Positions 11,872-24,053 of a stretch of 50,234 bases of DNA are shown in pieces. A model generated the notes under the pieces. The model saw only the letters and a program-made list of their open reading frames with translations. It was not told the DNA's origin and searched no databases. This DNA is from Chromera velia. Taxonomy: Eukaryota; Sar; Chromeraceae. The stretch spans positions 1 to 50,234 of the forward strand of contig JAHBMJ010000709.1 of the NCBI GenBank assembly GCA_018398765.1, read 5' to 3'. The translations under genes were made by a program, and so were the position numbers. Within the stretch, counting starts at the first letter, position 1. Each line of letters opens with the position of its first letter.

Positions 11872-13602
11872 ATGGGTCTGTTCTTCTGCCTGTTGGGCTT
11901 TCTCTGCTGCTACCTCTGTCCTTTAATGCTGCCGGGCTGTTCCGGTTTGCGCCTGTCAGAGGGCGAGAGGGAGGTGGAGAGACCTGCAATGCAGTTTGAC
12001 GAGACCCAACTGAGGGCATTGGAAGCAGCAACAAGCCAAACGGATGCTACACGAAGAAAAAAGGACAGTCATTGCGACGCATTTATCCTGCTTGGAATTG
12101 CTAACACAGATATGAACGCAGCAAAGAAGACTTACAGGTGAGCCTGGCAAAAATGGCTCCGCCGTCAAATTGTTTTTGCGACCGTCGATACATACATGCA
12201 TGCGTATGCGCAAGAAACATGGAAATAAACTTCCACAGCCATACACCATCGCGAACGAGCTATATAGTAGTATGTCTGCATACATCTTACAATGGAACCA
12301 CACATATTTTGGTGACAGAGGTCCAGCCCTCTTGATCATCATCTCGATGAGCCTTCATGTCCCCCCCTTCCCCCAGATGGCCTTTGATCATGCGTTCCAG
12401 CTTCACATGGAGGAATTCAAAATATGGGTCGACTCGCGAGACGGGTTTGTCCGAACACACTGAGGCAATGAGATTTAGCCAAGGGGGCCATCAGTGGTCA
12501 AAATGTGACCAGAAGACGTCACGTGGGTGCATGTGGGTCTTACACTTTGCATTCGTGTCCGTTTCCTGTCTCCTTAACAGCGTGACTGTTTGTTCAAACG
12601 CGCTTTCTCCTTGCTTAAAATTGACCTGGACGTTATTGCACACAATGATGCATATCTACATATAAATCTTATATGCAGGAACTTCATGCTCGGCACGCAT
12701 CCCGACAAGGTGAAGCACAAATTCCCGGAGGGAACCGAAGGCTTCACACGAAGAGTGGAGCTTTTCAAAAAGGTCAGTCAATTATCATCAACAGAGCGTA
12801 AGAATGCTGAGGGACACGCAAAGCGTTGAAGGGAGGCACAGGTATGCCTGTTCGATGGTGTGTATCACTAGGCTTACCCCTTCGTCTGCATGCATGTGTG
12901 CAGGTCAGCGAGCTCTGGGAAGAAGCCTCGAAGAACGTTGACGCGAGGGCAGCAGTTGCTTTTCCCTGCAAGGAAAGAACCCCACCCCGCCAGACTGCTC
13001 CATTACAACGAAAAGAAACAGAGGGGGACACTGAGCACCAGCATCAAAAGCACAAGTACCGTCCCCCGCATTCCCAAGGACACCGGGCAACACAGGGCCC
13101 CGGAGGAGGTGAGCCGAAGAGTGAGCGAGTGATCTCTTCATGTAGATGTGCCGCTCGCATGCATGCATAGAACCCCGCAAATACAGATTCACAAAAGAGC
13201 CTGCACACGTTCACAAATTCGCCCACCCCATTTATAGAGAGCAACAGACCCACACACTGAAGCTCACTACGCATGTATGACAGAGAAGAAGTGGTGCCTA
13301 CGTGTTGACCTGTGCACCTTTTGTGTGTGTGTGTGTGTGTGTGTTCCTTTTTCCAGGAGCTCCCCACCATTCCTCCCCCCCCACCAGTGACTCCAAGGAG
13401 GCCACTTTTGTTGCCTGGTGGAGAGCCTCCCACTTCCCCCTATTCCCCCCTGTGACCACTCTCCGGGCGGAACCTCTAGACTTCTACGACTCCTTCGACC
13501 TCTCTCCAGACCACGCAGCACAGAGACTGAAGGAGACGGCACTCCCGGGCATCTCTCCCAAATTCGCCTTCTGGTCCCATGCGGACGTTCTCTTCAGGTG
13601 GG

Positions 13603-13633
<31 letters not shown>

Positions 13634-14278
13634 CCGTGTGCGTGCCTGTGTGTACGAGTGAGTGAATGAATGAGTGAGTGAGTGAGTGAGTGACTGTGCG
13701 TATGTCAATGTGTGTTTCTGTCCGAGGCGTGCACATCTGTACGTATGCATCGTATTTACTTGGGTGTATATTTACGTTCAGGAATGCAAGGGAGTTCTGC
13801 GAAGGGTGCGAAAGGGACGGAGGCATTGGCTGTCTCCAGATAAAAAAAGTGAAAAACCCCCGCCAGAGTCTCCTCGACGACTGCAAGATGTTGGAGGATG
13901 CGAGGGGACACGGCCGGTACAGAAAACCGGAGGGCGAGATCAACAAGCTTGTGACAGATCAGTGGTCCAAGATGCAGGACAAATTTTGGACCATTGTGGA
14001 GGCCACGCGAATTGGATATGACGAGGTCAGTGACCGGCTCGCTGGAGCATCACGATGCAATGGATTTTTCAAACGCATTCATATGGTTGCTTCAGTATGA
14101 AAGTTGTGTTCTTGCTGAGTGCGTAAATGAAATCCAACACAGAAAGGAACTCCCCCTCGCAATGCTCATCCATAGATAAATGGGGCATGTAAGACTGCAT
14201 GTACGTATATGCATTCGAGAATGCACATGGCTCCATACTCTTAGCTGCGCGTGTGTGCAGGGGCGTCACCCGGGCGTG

Positions 14279-14346
<68 letters not shown>

Positions 14347-15071
14347 ATACGTAGGAATTATTGTGTGTGGGAATGACAGTTTGCATATGTTCGTGTCTAT
14401 GTATAGATACACATGCTACAGCACAAAGCTACCTATGTGTGTTTCTGTCTGTGTGGGTACGCACACATGTACAGGTGGGTGTGGACGGTATCATAAAGAT
14501 TGGTGAGTTCCTCAAATCGGTTCAGAAGACTCGAACTTGCATGAGGAACACACCCTCAGGCAACCAGTTCACGGATAGGTTGAAGGATTGTCAGGTTCAG
14601 AAGCAGTCGGATTACTCGAGGACATTTGAAGCGGTGATGACTGCTTGTTTCCTCGATCTCCTTAGACAAGAGCATGCAGTCTCAATGAAACTTCACTCTT
14701 GGGGGATCGACTGGCTGGAGGAAGCTTTGGAGGAAGAGGTAGGAGCATTTGAGAAGGAATTCAAATTTCTGATGGATAGAAGAATGGAGGCTTTGGTCAC
14801 ACAGGCAGGAAAGAGACACGAGGCCAAAATGGAAAAAAACCTCCTCTACAAATGGGGTGTGGATTTCTCTGACGCGGTCGGGTGGCAGGGCATGAAGGAG
14901 CTCGTGAAGGGAGACCCGTTGGAAAGAGCAGTTGCTGAAGCAAAGGAGATGAAGAAAGCTTTCGATTCCATTGACATGCTTCCAGAAGAACTCCGTGCTG
15001 CAATTGACAGAGTCTACAAGTATGGCATAGAGGAGGCAAAGAAGTGGAGTGAGGACTGGCTCTCCTCGTGA
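11872..15071 (+). CDS. Secreted J-domain (DnaJ-like) protein
   Basis: Six exons: 11872-12137, 12679-12772, 12904-13108, 13357-13597, 13782-14025, 14475-15071 (TGA). Phases agree throughout and give 548 residues. J-domains stimulate Hsp70 ATPase. Here residues 67-140 hold the J-domain, with HPD at 96-98 followed by K; the first intron splits helix II just before the HPD loop. The N-terminus (MGLFFCLLGFLCC...) is a strong signal peptide or anchor, pointing to the ER or secretory route. The remaining 400 residues match nothing I recognise: a proline/histidine-rich linker (about 165-190), one CxxC (CEGC, exon 5), and a long acidic, helical C-terminus. The start was chosen at the Met that opens the hydrophobic stretch; an upstream ATG at 11680 would bury it. 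AATAAA at 15145 may be the poly(A) signal. J-domain identity is strong; location is inferred. Confidence 0.82.
14275..14345. repeat. (GT)n microsatellite
   Basis: A (GT)n tract with GC interruptions inside the last intron of the J-domain gene. Similar GT runs lie in its third and fourth introns near 13322-13344 and 13610-13650. Confidence 0.9.
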
Positions 15072-16058
15072 TCGACTGCTCCTTCATACTTTTTCATTAT
15101 TTCATTTTTATTTTCCTCCAACAAATTGCAGACAATTAAAGTAAAATAAAAAATATGATATCTCAGTCTGCCTAGCAGTCTGCTAGCTCTTACGCTTGTT
15201 TTGTATATTTCTAAGTCGATTATCTGGTCCTAGATCTGGTTTAACTTTAGGTCTAACTATATAAAGACGCCGTTTAAGACGGTATATAGCTCTCACAAAA
15301 AAACTTTAAAGCTATAGCTTTAAAGAAGATTCCTTTCTGAATTCAATTCTGAAGTTTTCCTTCTAAAGTTTATTTTTCTTCAAAGTTTAATAGTCTAAAC
15401 AATTGAATTATCTAGTGAACTACTAGTATTTCATAACAAATATAAAGTGACGTCATAAACTAGCTTGTAACTGACTAGGTAAATAATTGTATGTTCTTCA
15501 AACTGAAAATGAATCCCTGGCAGTGGAGCGCAAGGGAACCCGGAACATAAATCTAGACATAAATGATAATTCTCACCCTTTTTTCGTTTTTAAATAAGGA
15601 AGTGTATACACAATCACTAATTTAAATTTAGGAAATTACCAAAATTTATAATTCTAAATTAGTGTGTGTTTGAGATACCACGGGATGATTTTAATCATCC
15701 ATCCTAGTGATCATCATTCTAAAATTGCAATACATGTATAAATCTAAGTATAATTTATATTGTATAAATTAAATCATCACAACCTACATCACTGCTAGCG
15801 ACTGGCATCTTTAGCTCTAACTTTAGCTGGTATTGTTTCAATGTGTTCATTTTTTTTAAAAAAATGTAAAATTGACAAGTTCAGAAGTTCTCGCAAATCC
15901 ATTCCTCGATCCATTCTGAACCAAAAACGTGATAAACCTTAAATTTTCTATGATGGTGAAAGGGTTTGTTCGCTTGTCAGCACATGCACATATGCGTTAG
16001 CAACTTGAAACCAGTCAAGGGCTGCGCACTAAAGATTTTTCGCAACCCTGTTGCGAAA
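15072..16058. other. AT-rich gene-free island
   Basis: After the 3' untranslated region of the J-domain gene, base composition shifts sharply to AT-rich with no open frames of note. Local palindromes such as ACTTTAAAGC and repeated TTTAAA words are present. I see no known element in it. The shift resembles four other islands in the window, two of which contain transposon termini, so transposon remnants are the likeliest explanation. Confidence 0.5.
16038..16058. other. Perfect 9-bp-stem hairpin beside the assembly gap
   Basis: TTTCGCAAC, a CCT loop and GTTGCGAAA form a perfect hairpin ending at the first N. Read from the other strand, the sequence beginning at 16050 starts CAGGGTTGCG, which resembles the ends of hAT-type transposons. 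The matching other end was not found. Confidence 0.45.
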
Positions 16059-16156
16059 NNNNNNNNNNNNNNNNNNNNNNNNNNNNNNNNNNNNNNNNNN
16101 NNNNNNNNNNNNNNNNNNNNNNNNNNNNNNNNNNNNNNNNNNNNNNNNNNNNNNNN
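16059..16156. other. Assembly gap (98 N)
   Basis: A run of 98 unknown bases between the hairpin and a GA microsatellite. The true gap size is unknown; the repeats on the right flank probably caused the break. Confidence 0.99.
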
Positions 16157-16159
16157 AGA

Positions 16160-16215
<56 letters not shown>

Positions 16216-16221
16216 GACAGA

Positions 16222-16317
<96 letters not shown>

Positions 16318-16355
16318 GACAGAGAGAGAGAGAGACAGAGAGAGAGAGAGAGACA
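16157..16355. repeat. (GA)n microsatellite with CAGA interruptions
   Basis: About 200 bases of (GA)n with CAGA interruptions, very like the block at 1-282. ORFs of Ser-Leu or Arg-Glu dipeptides across it are artefacts. Confidence 0.95.
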
Positions 16356-16599
16356 TACATATGAGCCCTCGTGCTTTGGATCTGAGGTTGGGTTTGGCTC
16401 TTTCCTGAGAAATTGCGGTGTTTGCGCAGTCGGTGTGTGGATCTGTATCAATACATTCCTGTCTGTGCTTCTGTCGCGAGTTCTTCGCCTGCCTGCCTGC
16501 CTGCCTGTCTACCTGATTGTCTCTCTGACTCTCTCTCTCTCTGTGAGTCTCTGTATGCTTGTGGTTCTGTCCCTGTGCCCATACTGAGTTCCCTCTCTC

Positions 16600-17709
16600 T
16601 CAAAAGAACCCTCCCTCTCTCTCTTCCCCTCTGCCCGAAAACTTGGAAACGAATTCCTCTGAACCTTTCCAGGCGACCTCCAAATTCCCTGCAAGTAGAG
16701 CGTTCTTCTCCCCCCCGCTCTTCACCGCGACCCCTGCATTGATCGACCTGACGGGCCAGCCCTTCCTTTTCTCTTTCGGCAGAAAAAAATCCCCAGACTC
16801 AACATCAGGGAGGAAACAACACGCGAGGAGCGGCGTCGACCCATCCGCAGCTGTCTGTGCCATAATGGAAGAAGCCAACCAATTAGGCAGACTTTTAAAC
16901 CCTGGGGATGTGACTTGGAGTTCAGTCACAGCCACTCCAGGGTCTGCAGCAGCTACCTTCACCTTCGACCCCCTCTCCTTCAACTTCCTCGACAACGCCA
17001 AGGCGAAACAAACATTCGCTAGCTTCGTCTGATGGTAGCGCTGCCAGGGACCCCCGGCCCCTGTCGCTGCCTCCCACACCATCGAATTGTTGTCCCCTCC
17101 GAGCGTCCCGGGCTCACACGGCCTGAAGTACTCTAGCTTGAGGTTGCCTGAGGGAATGTCACGCGCCGAGGAGGAGTGCATCACAACTCTTGACTCCCCG
17201 TTTTTTTCTGCGGCTTCTTCCAGCAGTGGCATGAGGAGCGAAGTCAGAAGCGCGTGACACAGCTGGTTTGTCTGCATCTGCACCTCATAGCCTGACTCTG
17301 TGCGAACATCCTTCATTGCCATGATGCCTGCGTTGTTGGCTAAAACATTCAGACCTCCTTTGCCCTTCAAAAGCTCGGTCAGTCTCTCAGCACATGCCTT
17401 CACTGATGCAGGACTCATCAGATCTAATTCCACCGTCTCCACCGCTACTCCTACACCAGCGCGCTCTTTCACCTTTGTCTCGGCGTCTTCAGAACGCGTC
17501 GACTTGCGGTTCAGCATCAGAACACGTGCAGCCCCCTTCTTGGCTGCAGCAATTGCTGCCCACAAACCAAGCCCAGTCGTGCACCCAGTGATGGCCACCA
17601 CTTTGCCACTCAAATCAGGGAGGCGCTCAACGAACTCTTCGAAAACCTCATCCTTCATGTTCTTCTCTACAGCCTCCTTGTCGTAGGGCTTTGAACCGAA
17701 AACGCCCAT
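16600..17709 (-). CDS. Short-chain dehydrogenase/reductase (retinol dehydrogenase/oxidoreductase-like)
   Basis: Uninterrupted 369-codon frame encoding a classical SDR fold enzyme, an NAD(P)-dependent oxidoreductase. The nucleotide-binding motif TGCTTGLG is at residues 41-48, an acidic Asp after beta-4 at 96, and NNAG at 125-128. The catalytic serine lies at 179-181, and YHQTK gives Tyr225 and Lys229. DPGVAVTEL follows, as in the retinol-dehydrogenase/Tic32/WWOX-like group. The substrate cannot be told from sequence. MGVFGSK at the N-terminus fits the N-myristoylation pattern (Gly2, Ser6, Lys7), suggesting membrane attachment. The gene has no intron, unlike every other recognised host gene here, so it may be a retrocopy or a recent arrival. 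It is divergently arranged with the V-ATPase D gene. Confidence 0.92.
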   Translation of the reverse strand: MGVFGSKPYDKEAVEKNMKDEVFEEFVERLPDLSGKVVAITGCTTGLGLWAAIAAAKKGAARVLMLNRKSTRSEDAETKVKERAGVGVAVETVELDLMSPASVKACAERLTELLKGKGGLNVLANNAGIMAMKDVRTESGYEVQMQTNQLCHALLTSLLMPLLEEAAEKNGESRVVMHSSSARDIPSGNLKLEYFRPCEPGTLGGDNNSMVWEAATGAGGPWQRYHQTKLANVCFALALSRKLKERGSKVKVAAADPGVAVTELQVTSPGFKSLPNWLASSIMAQTAADGSTPLLACCFLPDVESGDFFLPKEKRKGWPVRSINAGVAVKSGGEKNALLAGNLEVAWKGSEEFVSKFSGRGEEREGGFF

Positions 17710-18432
17710 TTTGGTGTTAGTATAGCAAGGTCAGCTTTCTAAATTTCTGTGTCCAACCGGCTCCCCGTCTACGCGCTTTTACTATGCCGCCGTCTCCGAT
17801 AAGGGCTAACAGACACAACCTAGACTGCCGTAAATTCCCCCGCTTCATAATCAGTCACTTGACAAGAGACAACAGAATGCTTTTCTGACAGCTGCAAGCA
17901 GCTATATATAGAGATGATCGAAGCAACCTTTTCATCGCAGTGAAGGAAATGGACACTCGATCAGTGAGACTTTATTTGTGGTGAAATTCAAAACGCAGTC
18001 TCCGCGCGCGGGTCCGCCGACGGCGTCACCATGCATGGCGTCGATCTCCCGGGCCGGGGGGGTCACGGCCATGCATAGTTCCCGCAATGTTCCCGCATCA
18101 TGGGTGAACCATGGGTGAACCTTACAGAAGAACTCAGTAGAAGGAATTGGAAGAAAATACCTCAGCTCGCTCAGTGCACGTCTTCTTGGACCCGAAGCTG
18201 CATGCTCGAGCAGTCCGACGTTCACACTGGCGCAAAAGCAAAAGGCCGACATCCTGTGGTTTTTTCTGCACCGCCCTGTGTTCGAGTGAATTTCGTTCCT
18301 TCGCTGCATTTCGGCGCTTTCTGTTGTATTAGTACAGTCTCGAGCATTTTCTCTGCTCCGAGCCGAGCTAAATCCCTCCGTCTTTTCCTTGTGAGCGGCC
18401 GAGGGCGACTTGAAGGATAGAGGAGAGGCAAG
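17710..18432. promoter_or_regulatory. Shared divergent promoter of the SDR and V-ATPase D genes
   Basis: The two start codons are 723 bp apart, head-to-head. Landmarks are an alternating AT palindrome AGCTATATATAG at 17900-17911, a CG-rich patch (18000-18065) with two CATGCATG words, and a tandem ATGGGTGAACC pair at 18101-18122. No start codon in a convincing coding context lies between them. Confidence 0.5.
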
Positions 18433-18997
18433 ATGAGTGAGGAACAGCCAGTGCCGAGTCGGATGTAAGTGATTCCTCCGTCTCCCTTTCTCGTTCTGTC
18501 TGCATAAGCTTGTGGAGACCGGGGTAGATGAGTCCTCTTTTGTTTGGAGCAGGAAGAATCACATAACCTGGGGCGGCATAGTGGCAATTGTGCTGTTTTG
18601 TGCCCTTTCTGTTTTCTGGCTTGGCGTTTTTGAGTGCGTGTCTCTTTCTGTTCCCGTCTCTTTTGTCTGCGTGTATCTCTGCGCTTCTCTTCTCATTGGT
18701 TTTTCTCTCTATGCCTCTCGGCTGTTCGCTGAGATGCATGGTTTTTTGACAAAGGGGGGTGAACAAAGACGTATACTCTTGCTTCCCTCTCTCGTCAGAC
18801 GTGGGTGTGAAAGGCTCGGGAAGGCCCATGAAGATTGTCCTTCCATCGCTTTGCAGGAACCTTCAAGCCATGAAGGTGAAATACAAAGGAGCCAAGCAGG
18901 GACACAGTCTTTTGAAGAAAAAGAGTGATGCCTTGACGGCCAAATTCAGAGGAATGCTCCGGGAAATAGTCGAGGTTCGTTCTCCTGAAGTCTAGGC

Positions 18998-19039
<42 letters not shown>

Positions 19040-19316
19040 CTTCCTCTCTCCGTCTCCGTCACCCTCTTGTGGTTCTTCGTCTGAATTGGTTTTGTCCGCC
19101 CTGACTTCAAGCTTTTCCGCTGGTCAGTCTGTCTGCCGGTCTGTTTGAAGAAAAACAAACAGACCGTCCAGATACCTGCTCGTCCTCCGCGCTCCGTACC
19201 GAGGTGGCGCTCTTTTATTTTTCGTTTGTCTACTGCAAAGTGGCGATTTTCCTTCTATTGTTTTTTCTTTCTTCTTGCCTTTCTTTCTTTTTTTTTCTGT
19301 TATTTTTTTCCTTGTT

Positions 19317-19350
<34 letters not shown>

Positions 19351-19907
19351 TTCCTTCCTTTGTTTCTATGCATGTCTGATGCGTGCGTCAATGGAGGACG
19401 GTGGTCAAAGAATGACAGAGAAGAAAGGGAAACAGAATGGCATCGTCTGCTGTCTTTATGTTGTGTATGTGAAAAGAAGAAAGACGAACAACATGTAATT
19501 GTCTATCTGTCTGTCTCTCTGTCATTTAGTCGGTCTGTCCTCTGGAAAGAAAAGTCGCTCAAGAAGACTGATTCCGTCTATCGGTCGAGTGGAGCGTAGG
19601 GAAAGAGAAGGAAGAAGACAGGTAAAAGGGAAGCATGGTGTCTACATGTCCATTTGCCTCTTTGAATACATCCGCGCGTGGATGTGTTTGTGGCCCAATC
19701 CGCCTCCTCCAATTTCTGCATGTCTTTCTTATCTTGATGCGGGGTTCAGACAAAACGAGAAGTCGGAGAAGAATTGCGACAAGCCTCGTTTGCTCTGGCC
19801 AAGGCGGGATGGGCAGCTGGAGACTTCAAGCAGCAGGTTTGCTTGCAAATATGTGTTAATGTGAGAGTACGTACGCTCGGAATTTTCTGTGTCTTGTTGT
19901 GTATGTA

Positions 19908-19945
<38 letters not shown>

Positions 19946-20170
19946 TATCTGCGTCTGCGTGCCTACGTCTCTCTCTCCGTCGCCCTGTGTGGGGTGGGTA
20001 GGAGGGCGCCGGGTGGGCGCATGCATGCACGCGCTGTTGAAGTCTCAAAAGGGGCGTACAGAATTTTCAATTCGTCGCTCGCACGGACACGCCAAAATTT
20101 TCTGCCCAGCGCTAGGTATAACATTTTGGCGTGTCCATGTGAATGTGTGTGCGTGTGCGTACATGTATGT

Positions 20171-20219
<49 letters not shown>

Positions 20220-21242
20220 AGCGTGTGCGAGCGTGTGCGTGCGTGCGTGTGTTCACGCAACGATATCGATATGCACGCATCCATGCATGCAGGTTCTCGA
20301 GCAGGTGAAGCGACCCTCCGTATCCCTCAAAGTGACGGGAGAGAACGTAGCAGGGGTGCGGCTTCCTGTCTTCCAGATGCACCACGACCCCTCCGCAGAC
20401 GGTCTGTTAAGAACGATGGATGGATCGAGTTCTGAACAGAACGTTCATAGTGATCATATCACACCTAGGCAGACGAATCAGCTGAAGACGTACCTTCGTG
20501 TATGTGTGCGTGGAGACGCGGATTGAGGGACGAAGCACTTGGACGAATAAACGATCGAGAAACACGAAGAAGAAGCACTGCGATCGATGTCGTGTGGCAA
20601 GAGGATGACGCAAAGGAAAAGCATGATCAATGAGTGTGCGAAGAAATACGACTGCATGGAAACATCGCTCATCATCTTTGTGATTTTATCTAACGAACAC
20701 ACCCGTGTGTGTATTCATTCATTGATAAATGCAGCTGGTGCTGGGAATATTGGTGTCGGAGCGGGAGGTCAGGTGATTTTGGCAGCCAAGGAAAAGTACC
20801 AGAAGGCTCTGGCAGCTCTCGTACGGCTGGCGTCTCTTCAGACAGCGTTCTTCACGTTGGACGAGGAGATCAAAATGACCAACAGAAGAGTCAACGCACT
20901 CGATAATGTATGTCGGTCTTTTCTTATTTTATTGATGAATCTTCATGAGAATATTTGCAGATTTTTCGACCCGTTTCTCAAATATTCCCATGTTCAAAAC
21001 AAAGCACACACCATCCCGCGAAGTCGGCGTATGAATTACCTTGCGTGCACTGCACGATCAGTTCAACAACTCACGCATTGAGACAGTCAGGCAGTCAAGT
21101 CCGTCAGAACGGCTTTTCAACAAATTCATTCCTGTCGCTGTCCTTTGGTTTGCTCTCTGAAGAATGCTGTGACAGTTCCGTATGGGGGCATGCAGACTGG
21201 TACCAATTTAGCTCCCTCCCACACTCCTTCCTTCTTTTTCCT

Positions 21243-21281
<39 letters not shown>

Positions 21282-21470
21282 AAGGGAGCAGGGAAAGAGA
21301 CCCGCACTTTCCAAGTATGCACGTACGCAAGCAGATACGTGTTTCTGTGCGTCGTTTGCGAATACGTAAATAAAACATAAGCAAGGAGTCCTGTTCTCGT
21401 GAGGTTTGCATTTGCACTTGTATTTGTGGGTGTGCAGATTGGATAATTGCGTGTGCGTGTGTGTGCGTGT

Positions 21471-21533
<63 letters not shown>

Positions 21534-22526
21534 CGCGCGTGTGTGCGTGAGTGTGTGTATGTGCGTGTGTGCGTGTGTGCGTGTGTTTGTTGTGATTGTA
21601 TCTGTGTGCGTGAATGTGTGAACTCTCGGTCTGTATGAGAAAGTCTGCGCGGGTTTTTGTTTCGGCTTCTGTTTCTGCTTGTGTTGTGTTATCTTGCGGT
21701 TGCTCTGCTCGCCTGCTCGCCTGCGACATGCCTGTAGGTGGTTCTCCCCCGTATCGACGGAGGTATCAATTACATCACGAAGGAGTTGGACGAGATGGAG
21801 AGAGAGGAGTTCTTCAGGTTAAAGAAAATTCAAGAAAAGAAGAAGGATAAAGCAGCCGCGGCAGAGGCAGCAGCAGCGGCCGGAGGTTCGTCAACCGTCC
21901 GACTTTTCCTTCTTTTTTTGGTTTTCTGTCTTGACCTTCAACGCTTTTGTTCCTCCGTTCCTTTGTTCATGCCTCCTTCCTTCCTTCCTTCCTGGTCTCC
22001 CCTGTGTTCTCCATGTATGAACTTTAGCTAGTTTTTCAGTGTGTCTAACTGTCCGTCTTCGCGTTACTTCTGCCATCTTCAGTTTGGATTCTTTTGACAT
22101 TTCGCCTCGGTCTACCCTTCCACTCATCTAGCCGCACTCATCTCTCCAGACTCGCTCTCATTGAACTCCCCCCCTTTCGAAATTATCCGGAGTTCGAGTA
22201 GCATTTCTTCCTTTTCTTTCTCTTCTCTTCTCTAGTCTTCTCGTCACGTGCATCGTGCTGCTCAGCCTTAAATTCATTTTGGAAGGGTACGCTGCTGTTT
22301 GTGTCTTTGCGGTACAGTCAGGACATGGAGAAAGTAGAGTGTGTACTCGCTGACCGGTGCAAACACATCTGCTTGCATACACGTACGGACGCGCGCGCAC
22401 ACACACACACACTTACTTTTGCTCTTGCTTGCATAAATATATATCGCAACCAATTTTTCGTATCCTGTTGCAGCCGAGGCGGGCGCTGCTTTTGAGCAGG
22501 CAGGCGACGACGATTTGATTTTTTAA
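18433..22526 (+). CDS. V-type H+-ATPase subunit D
   Basis: Central-stalk subunit D of the vacuolar proton pump (V1 sector), which couples ATP hydrolysis in the A3B3 head to rotation of the membrane ring. Seven exons: 18433-18464, 18857-18974, 19750-19836, 20293-20401, 20735-20907, 21738-21885, 22474-22526 (TAA). Phases agree and give 239 residues, slightly short of the usual 245-260. Family hallmarks are GHSLLKKKSDALT in exon 2, ENVAGVRLPVF in exon 4, LASLQTAFFTLDEEIKMTNR and RRVNAL in exon 5, and EREEFFRLKKIQEKKK in exon 6. The C-terminus carries an alanine-rich tract and ends DDLIF. The first exon encodes only about 11 residues. One donor is GTTTGC. Confidence in identity is very high. Confidence 0.96.
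19004..19034. repeat. (CT)n microsatellite
   Basis: A (CT)n tract in V-ATPase D intron 2. Further intronic microsatellites of this gene are (TTTC)n at 19315-19350, (GT)n at 19904-19940 and 20165-20215, (GA)n near 21257-21283, and (CT)n/(GT)n at 21474-21530. Confidence 0.9.
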
Positions 22527-24053
22527 TCACGCGGTGGGCCGTCTCATCGATCGATTGATCGATTGATGGATCTGTCCAACGAGGAGACAGGGCCAGTAGA
22601 AGAGCGGGCAATGAATGAGCGGCAGCAAAAGGGGCAAGAAAATACTCATGAGGGAGTGGACATGGCGGTAGGCTGGCGGATCGATCCTGGAGCTCTCTCT
22701 GCTTTCCTTTCTTCTCGCCCTTTGTTTTCCCTCTTCAGTTCTTCCTTCAAACTGCTGGCTCAACGGACTCCCTCCATAGCCAGTGCTTGCACAGAGCCAT
22801 GCTTCGTGATACCTCCCTTGGCTGGAGCCCCTCCTGCTAGCCCTCCTGTGTGGCAGGGACCTAGGAAGAATCAAGTGGCAATCGAAGGAAGAAAAAGAGG
22901 ATGGACTGAAGGAAAGGCGGCCTTAGAGAGAAGGTCTGGTGGATTATGAAGTCAGACGGCCCTGCTGTGTATTGCTATAGGTTGTTTGTCCGACGGGTAA
23001 TTTCAAAATTAAATTCGTTTTCATAAAAGAAATTGTTGTTAGCTTATACAGTTGAAATAAGTTGAATTTCTTCTGGCGATTGTTTTTTCAAATCAAATGA
23101 AATCAATTTCAAATTGTGTTTTATTCAGGTTAAATGTTTATGTAAAGCTAATTCGTGTTCAGATTTGAAATCTTTGAGTTTTAGAATGTTTGTATACACA
23201 AAATTAAATACAGCTTTGTATAACGTACACTAAGTTTTTGACATAGAAAAAAATGATTTCAAATGGTTCCCAATTGGGAATTTGGGATTCCAATTAAATT
23301 TCCAATTGGGCATTCCAATTGTCCCAATTAATTACTCCCAAATGCGATAGGGTATCGCTTTGGCTGCTTATAACCGCTTAGCATCAACTGCGGTGCTACA
23401 TGACTGATGTCGGCAGTAGTCGGCAGTGTTTTCTCTCTGCTGATGTGCATGTCATATACGTGTCCTAGTACGTGCCGCCGATTGTGCCGCCTCCCAACTT
23501 ATACTTAGAAATACTAAGAAATACTTTAAAATACCTAGAAATAACAATTTAAATCCGAATTTTAAATTATGTCACTAATTGAATTGAATTGAATTGAGGC
23601 GGCTAAAGCCGGAGAGCCACTAATGCTGCCTTTAAGCTACTTTAAGCTGCTTGACCTGTAGGTCTCGCTGCTTGAGGTGCAATTAGCTACAATTAGCTAC
23701 GCCGCCCTAGGTAGCCCTAAGACAATTAGCTACAATATGCTACAATTAGCTACAATTACTCTGGCGGGCGCGTGGCACAAATGCGGGACCGGCCCGCACG
23801 GTCCCGGCGCGGTCCGAATTAACATGTCTTCATTGATCCAACAATGATCCAACATGATCCATCAATGTGATCCAACCACCTTCTCCTGAAGCATCAATTC
23901 AAAGAATGTCAAAAGCACATCGGCAGTTATCGGCATTTCGCAACGAATACAGAGAGAGGTGAGAAAGAGCAGAATTCTGCGAAATCTGTTTCAGACAGTT
24001 GGAGCTTTTCGTATTTTGATACTGTCCTCACCCTTGGCTCAGCAACAGTGAGC
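22527..24053. other. Gene-free stretch with an AT-rich island and CCAATT/CAATTAGCTA repeats
   Basis: No supported gene. A 126-codon frame from the ATG at 22566 lacks recognisable content. From about 22970 the sequence is AT-rich. It contains the 14-bp palindrome TTCCCAATTGGGAA (23262-23275) within a cluster of CCAATT words, a GAATT run near 23578-23598, several ACAATTAGCT units (23679-23760), and repeated GATCCAACA words near 23835-23880. This looks like degraded mobile DNA. Confidence 0.5.

Noticed and set aside
15966-16587. Frames spanning the N run
   Set aside because: Made of unknown bases and GA repeats only.
22566-22949. 126-codon frame just after the V-ATPase D stop
   Set aside because: No recognisable content or splice support; likely 3' untranslated or intergenic sequence.
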